DNA from: Ooceraea biroi
Taxonomy: Eukaryota; Arthropoda; Insecta; Hymenoptera; Formicidae
Reading direction: 5' to 3'
DNA length: 64,000 nucleotides
Assembly: GCF_003672135.1 (NCBI RefSeq)
Contig: NC_039506.1
Location: 24,522,497 to 24,586,496 of the forward strand
Below, one piece after another: positions 60,201-64,000 of this stretch. Below the pieces are notes generated by a model. That model ran no database searches. It saw nothing but the letters and a program-made list of their open reading frames with translations, and had not been told where the DNA came from. A program made the translations under genes and the position numbers. Within the stretch, counting starts at the first letter, position 1, and every line of letters starts with the position of its first letter.

Positions 60201-62301
60201 GGCAAAAGTTTGTCGTTCCTCGCTGTTTCATCTGCGAAAATGAATAAGCGTGCAACGGCGTTTGCGTCTGCTTAACGCTTAACTCCAGAGATGAAAACTC
60301 ATTTCCTTGCTCATGTGATTGCATAAAAGTGAGTTTGCCCGTTCCGTCCCGACGCGCGTTACGCGCTTTACAAAGGCGGCTGGGCCAGACCGAGCCGAGC
60401 TGAGACTGAGGCAAGCCGCGGGACCGTCTTTCCTCTCGTCTTTCCCCTCACTTATTGGAGAGTGTCCCGCGTCACGTACAGGCGAGTCACCCCCGCGCGG
60501 AATTTATAGATCGACCACGGTCGATCACTTGCCTCCTCGACAGTGTCTCGCGGATCTGATCTCACAACGCGTTGATTTATTCCTCTTGGAAAGTATCTAT
60601 AAGTAGGCATCTATATCTATCACGGGGATGAAGATAAGGCGCGCGAGCGTGCTCGTGGCACGTGGTGGTGCGCGGTGTCGCGGGCATCCACCGATCCTCC
60701 TACGCTTCGCTCGTAAGTCACGCTGATGGGACGGCTCAATAATTAACTTCGCGAGGAAATCGGTTATCGGGACGATATTATTCGGGCTCTTACTTCCCAG
60801 GTAATAACCGGGCAACCGCCCGCCGCCACCGCCTTCATCCCTGCGCGCCACCTCCGCGCCAAAAGGAAGAACCGAGAGACTCGGTCGTGTCTCTCACTTA
60901 GCGGATTCAATTTAGATGTAAAATTTAGAACCGCGGTCGCCTTTAGAATCGCTCTCTCCTTTCCTCCGGCACTCTCGCGGGGGAAGTACGAATGCCACAT
61001 TATTATAATAGACCGCCGCTAATGGCGCGAAAATAAAGACTACCGGAGCAATGAGGAACAAGGCGCGACCCGAGAGGGGTGCGGGGGATGCAAAATGAGC
61101 GCCACGGACGCCACGAGGTGCGTAAATTCGCGCGCGGATTCCTTGTGAATCGGCGGCGAACAATTCTCTCCTCTGTCCCGTGACTTTTCCACATCCGTGA
61201 TTCGTGAGGGAACACGAGGGAAAAAGGGAATACTGCATCGCGCGAGTAATCCATCTCATCCACTTGTCCGCTTCGCTTCTCCGCTTCTCGAGTTACTTTC
61301 CCGGATTTCGCCCGTCCGCCCATCTATGCTTCGACGATCTAACGGCCCCTCCGCGCATGGAAATGACCAGCAAGAAGTACCGCAAAAAACTATTAAACGC
61401 TCTCTTACCTGAAGTTGACGCGCGGACAATAGTATCCCTGGCGCTGGGCGCAAAAACCTCCGGCCGTTGTCCGCGTGCCAGCTTCAGGTACTACTGCACA
61501 TGCACTTCTTTTTGACCCGCAGCGAACACACGTAATCCGCAAGTGCGCCCGCGTACCGCGTTGTGGGGCTTTTTACCTTTCCGGTTCACCGTGAGGGAGG
61601 ATCGGGAAGAATGAGAGAGGATTGAGGGCGGTAACTCGCCGCCGTTACACGCCGCACCGATTGTTACCGATTTGAACGCGCTCGAATTTAGCAGAAACTA
61701 GAACAATTTCAATAATCAGCGTACAATTAGCATGTAAAATGGCTCGCGTATAATTTAAGACGAGTCGCGAGACCGAAACGATCGATGCTATGAATTATTA
61801 CTGTAGATTTTCGCCACCGCGGAAAAATCCCGTTGTTTCACGTGAAAACGTGGTTGATATCGCGGCTAGTGGTTCCCCGTTGCTTTCCCGCAGTCGCTCC
61901 GTTTAAGGGCGAAATTAAATGTACTGTGTAGCTGTCAATTTTCGCGGCGAACGTTTCGGAGCTGCGGTACGAGAATTTCGAAAATTTCCAAACACCGCGC
62001 GTTTCTGAATCGCGAGCTTTATTTTAAGAGCATCCGCGCTACACAGAATATATCGCGACGCGGTGCGTGTTCTAAAATGCGTACGCGTGTATATTTTGAA
62101 GCGCCGTCTTTGCCTTTCAGATTTTCAGACACTACTTATTATATATTGTTTCTGTTGCAGCACCACTGTCGTAATTGTGGCAACATTTTCTGTAACGCCT
62201 GCAGTGACAATACTACAGCTCTGCCGAACTCGGCGAAGCCGGTGCGTGTCTGCGACGAGTGCTACGTGTTTCTGGTTAACCGTTACTCAGTGGTGCGTTA
62301 A
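45232..62301 (+). CDS. RUN and FYVE domain-containing protein (RUFY family)
   Basis: Endosomal adaptor of the RUFY group: RUN domains bind small GTPases or motors, and FYVE domains bind PI3P membranes. Exons: 45232-45421, 47861-48133, 49182-49360, 49434-49543, 49976-50183, 50288-50451, 50538-50700, 50779-50895, 51087-51227, 52795-52892, 55696-55912, 56837-57091, 62161-62301; phases join to give 751 aa. The Ser-rich N terminus (1-63) joins exon 2 by phase only, so that link is the least certain. RUN about 155-345 (SNLVNISKLIVKELIE, RARAWLRMALMQKKLADYL). A long coiled coil about 370-675. FYVE about 683-748, with WTND, CKGC, RRKHHCRNCG, CNAC and CDEC: eight zinc cysteines and the PI3P-binding basic motif. 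The FYVE is split by a 5 kb intron at RRK|HHC. The gene probably corresponds to the fly RUFY homologue. Confidence 0.88.
48134..48327 (+). other. Read-through tail with histidine run after RUFY exon 2
   Basis: If the exon 2 donor (AGTG|GTATTA) is not used, the frame continues into a run of about 15 histidines encoded by a CAC/CAT tract (about 48140-48195), then QQQLPEQRELRDI, and stops at 48327. This would give a short protein of about 219 aa without a RUN domain. The donor is a weak match to consensus. It could equally be intron sequence that happens to stay open. Confidence 0.35.
51787..52155 (+). CDS. Alternative last exon of the RUFY gene (FYVE-less isoform)
   Basis: Acceptor TTGTAG, then GAGTGTGAG in phase 0 after the exon ending at 51227; the open frame runs to TAG at 52155 (122 codons). 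It encodes ECEHELTQKGEMVSRLHAKT, then KILNNLEKYNHLMKDGE and a Ser/Thr/Pro-rich tail ending STTEQATSE. The internal alternative at 52795 begins ECEGSLKHKTELITKLEAKT, so both start with the same ECE and a similar heptad pattern, as if one were derived from the other. The resulting isoform of 637 aa would keep RUN and the first coiled coil but lose FYVE. Vertebrate RUFY3 has comparable short and long forms. Confidence 0.75.
   Translation, partial: ECEHELTQKGEMVSRLHAKTNQIGKILNNLEKYNHLMKDGESMRSPTTPGGVSKSIFAKISPTSPMGCSVVAESTTARPTVDHQRSVDEQPTSKPSNDKLKQSYSSTEISINNSTTEQATSE
52893..55695. other. RUFY intron between 52892 and 55696
   Basis: A 2.8 kb intron with AT-rich sequence. The near-3' end (55540-55695) is GC-rich and open on both strands but reads into exon 11 only after the acceptor ATCAG at 55691-55695. 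No independent gene seen. Confidence 0.55.
57092..62160. other. Large GC-rich RUFY intron before the last exon
   Basis: A 5.07 kb intron whose base composition is much more GC- and CpG-rich than the rest of the window, giving many overlapping open frames on both strands. These have biased Arg/Ser/Pro composition and no family motif, so I treat them as shadows. A (CG)n/(GC)n tract lies at about 58907-58923. The 3' end before 62161 is a standard TTCTGTTGCAG acceptor. Confidence 0.55.
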
Positions 62302-64000
62302 TAACCCGCGCCCCATTGTGCTTTTTCGTAAGCAACTCCGGCAAACACGGATATTTTAACTCAGTATGCAGTATCTCAAAAAGGGCAGGATCAAGGACGC
62401 AAAGCGGAAGGAGGAACAAGGGCAACACGAAATCTGTCCGAAAATGTAGTGCACGAGCGTTTCAACCTGCGTTTCACTTTTCACGGCACGATCGACTACG
62501 TTAACGGTATTCCGCACGCTTTGCGGCTTCCCGAAATCTTTTCGCGATGTTTGAGAAGCGCGCGTTCTGGTTTGCACGTCCAATCTCGTGGATGAGTCGC
62601 TCCGAGTAAAATTGGGAAAATCGATGAAGCATTTTTCGCGAATATTACGCGCGACACCATTATTGCAGTCGATCGTTATGTTATTTCAGCGTTATGCCTG
62701 AGCATTCATTGTAAATTGGTTGCGTGCGATGACAGGTGAACCAATTTGCCGTGAGCAACATTTTGTTTCACGTTGATTCTTTTTTCACGAAAATACTCGT
62801 ACGATATTTTAAGGTTTACACGATTGGGTAGGGCGGGAGGGAGGAGCGGCTGGAGAAATGTACAATTTATCAAATTTTACTGCTGTGTAACGTAATGTTT
62901 AATACATTTTATAAATGACCGACAAAATATACGGCCGATGGGGAACCGGTAATATTTCGTTTTTGTCCAGCGGTATTTTATTTTGTCACAGAGATGCGTT
63001 TCGCTGTGCTACAATCACAATTATCTCAACGGCGGCGGGGCGAAGGAATATCCGACGATTGTATCGGCGTTAACCGCGAGAACTTTACGGGAATTCAGCG
63101 GGAATTGCACCCTGCTTCTAGTACGTCTTGATAGCAGCCGCATCCGTCACGTTCCGCTCATGAGCGGAGCTAGGTCGTATCATTGTAAGAATCGAGGGTC
63201 GATTTGTAAATTCTCAAAACTGCGGAGTCGCCTGCTCGCGCTGCAGTGTCCAAACGCGTGTGCCTGTACAACGATATTTTTCAAAAAATGTTCTATACCG
63301 CCTATAAAAAAAAGATTATACGGAAATAAATGAAATGGTTTTTTAAGCTGCGTGTCATTATTTATTGCCCAACTCTCTTCGATTCATTTCTTCAAAAAAT
63401 GCAGATAGATCCACTTCACGATCTCCGGACAGCATTTATGAAAATATATCACCCAACCACATGGCTCATGATTTTCACGGAATGGAGGAGACATTTAATT
63501 AAAGATGGTACCATGAAAGGAAGAAAACGACTTATATTTAGAAACTCTTTGGTAAGTACTTCTACTGAGACGTTCTCTTTAACCGGAAAACTACAAACGA
63601 TTGACGTGAAAATTAATTAAACGCACTCGTAGCGATCTTATTAGCTTAGTAACTTAACTTCGTACGCGTACGAATGTGTGCGGTGGTGCACCAGAAGACA
63701 GTGATTTCGTCCTTCTAGATCAAGGAAAATTTTCCGAAACTTTTATCACGAAGTACTACGTTCGATATCAGAACCTTCAATTGTATTTAAGTCAATCGTA
63801 TGACCCGATTGTTGTCGAGTACCTCGCAGAAACGAATCTACCGATCAAAACCCTCGACTTAGAGTTCCCTTAGAGCGCCATTGCGGAGAGACGCATCGAT
63901 CCTTCAGGGAGAATTAACGAAGGGAAGAAGCGGGATGGCTTCTTCTTGCACGAAAGCGGCTCGCAACGAGAACGACGGTGGCCGTAATGTGTAATCTACC
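62302..64000 (+). other. RUFY 3' flank and unassigned open stretches
   Basis: The region should contain the RUFY 3' UTR; an AATAAA occurs at about 63325. Three plus-strand open stretches have splice-like edges: 62991-63120 (after TCACAG), 63408-63550 (acceptor AATGCAG, donor TTTG|GTAAGT; includes DPLHDLRTAFMKIYHPTTWL), and 63695-63873 (includes DSDFVLLDQGKFSETFITKY, ending in TAG). The second and third do not join in phase by the obvious sites. I do not recognise a product. They may be exons of a downstream gene or chance. Confidence 0.3.

Noticed and set aside
1..64000. CRISPR array, operon, riboswitch or integron-like structure
   Set aside because: The window is eukaryotic with spliced genes. 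No regularly spaced identical repeats with unique spacers are present.

Overview
This looks like insect nuclear DNA, most likely from an ant (Hymenoptera, Formicidae). Genes are split by spliced introns, the background is AT-rich with GC-rich islands, and there are TTAGG units, many short inverted-repeat transposons and a Penelope-like fragment. The recognisable proteins have insect relatives. The order is inferred from family knowledge, not from a search. All gene models were built by hand from splice sites, reading phase and family motifs.

Layout. (1) About 2.0-4.8 kb: a minus-strand secreted trypsin-like protease (SP1). (2) 8.4-20 kb: a minus-strand cluster of juvenile hormone acid methyltransferase (JHAMT)-like genes. 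It has two complete five-exon genes of 276 and 286 aa, a decayed copy between them, and an orphan last exon split by a 1.9 kb insertion. The cluster is full of transposons: a pogo-like element with a psq-type helix-turn-helix remnant, a Tc1-type MITE, two elements with CAGGGTGTCCC ends, a nested 1.16 kb palindrome, and the GIY-YIG end of a Penelope-like element. (3) 23.1-26.3 kb: a second minus-strand protease (SP2). (4) 30.1-30.7 kb: a frameshifted DUF4806 pseudogene. (5) 32.2-33.6 kb: nested inverted repeats. (6) 33.9-35.9 kb: a third, plus-strand protease (SP3) of the same family. (7) 37.0-43.8 kb: a minus-strand 13-exon atypical soluble guanylyl cyclase of the Gyc-89D type, with H-NOX haem residues but without the cyclase metal-binding aspartates. 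(8) 45.2-62.3 kb: a plus-strand RUFY-type gene (RUN, coiled coil, FYVE) with an alternative last exon that would give a FYVE-less isoform. It starts about 1.4 kb from the first cyclase exon and runs in the opposite direction, so the two probably share a divergent promoter region. (9) 62.3-64.0 kb: unassigned open stretches.

How the genes relate. The three proteases are paralogues with matching exon boundaries, the same propeptide cysteine pattern and intact catalytic triads. The JHAMT copies form a tandem family evolving by duplication and decay. The cyclase and the RUFY protein belong to signalling and endosomal trafficking, with no evident functional link to the other genes. I found no convincing new multi-gene system. 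The most unusual items are the JHAMT birth-and-death cluster with transposon insertions at gene ends, the nested palindromes, and the alternative 3' ends and uORF of the RUFY gene.
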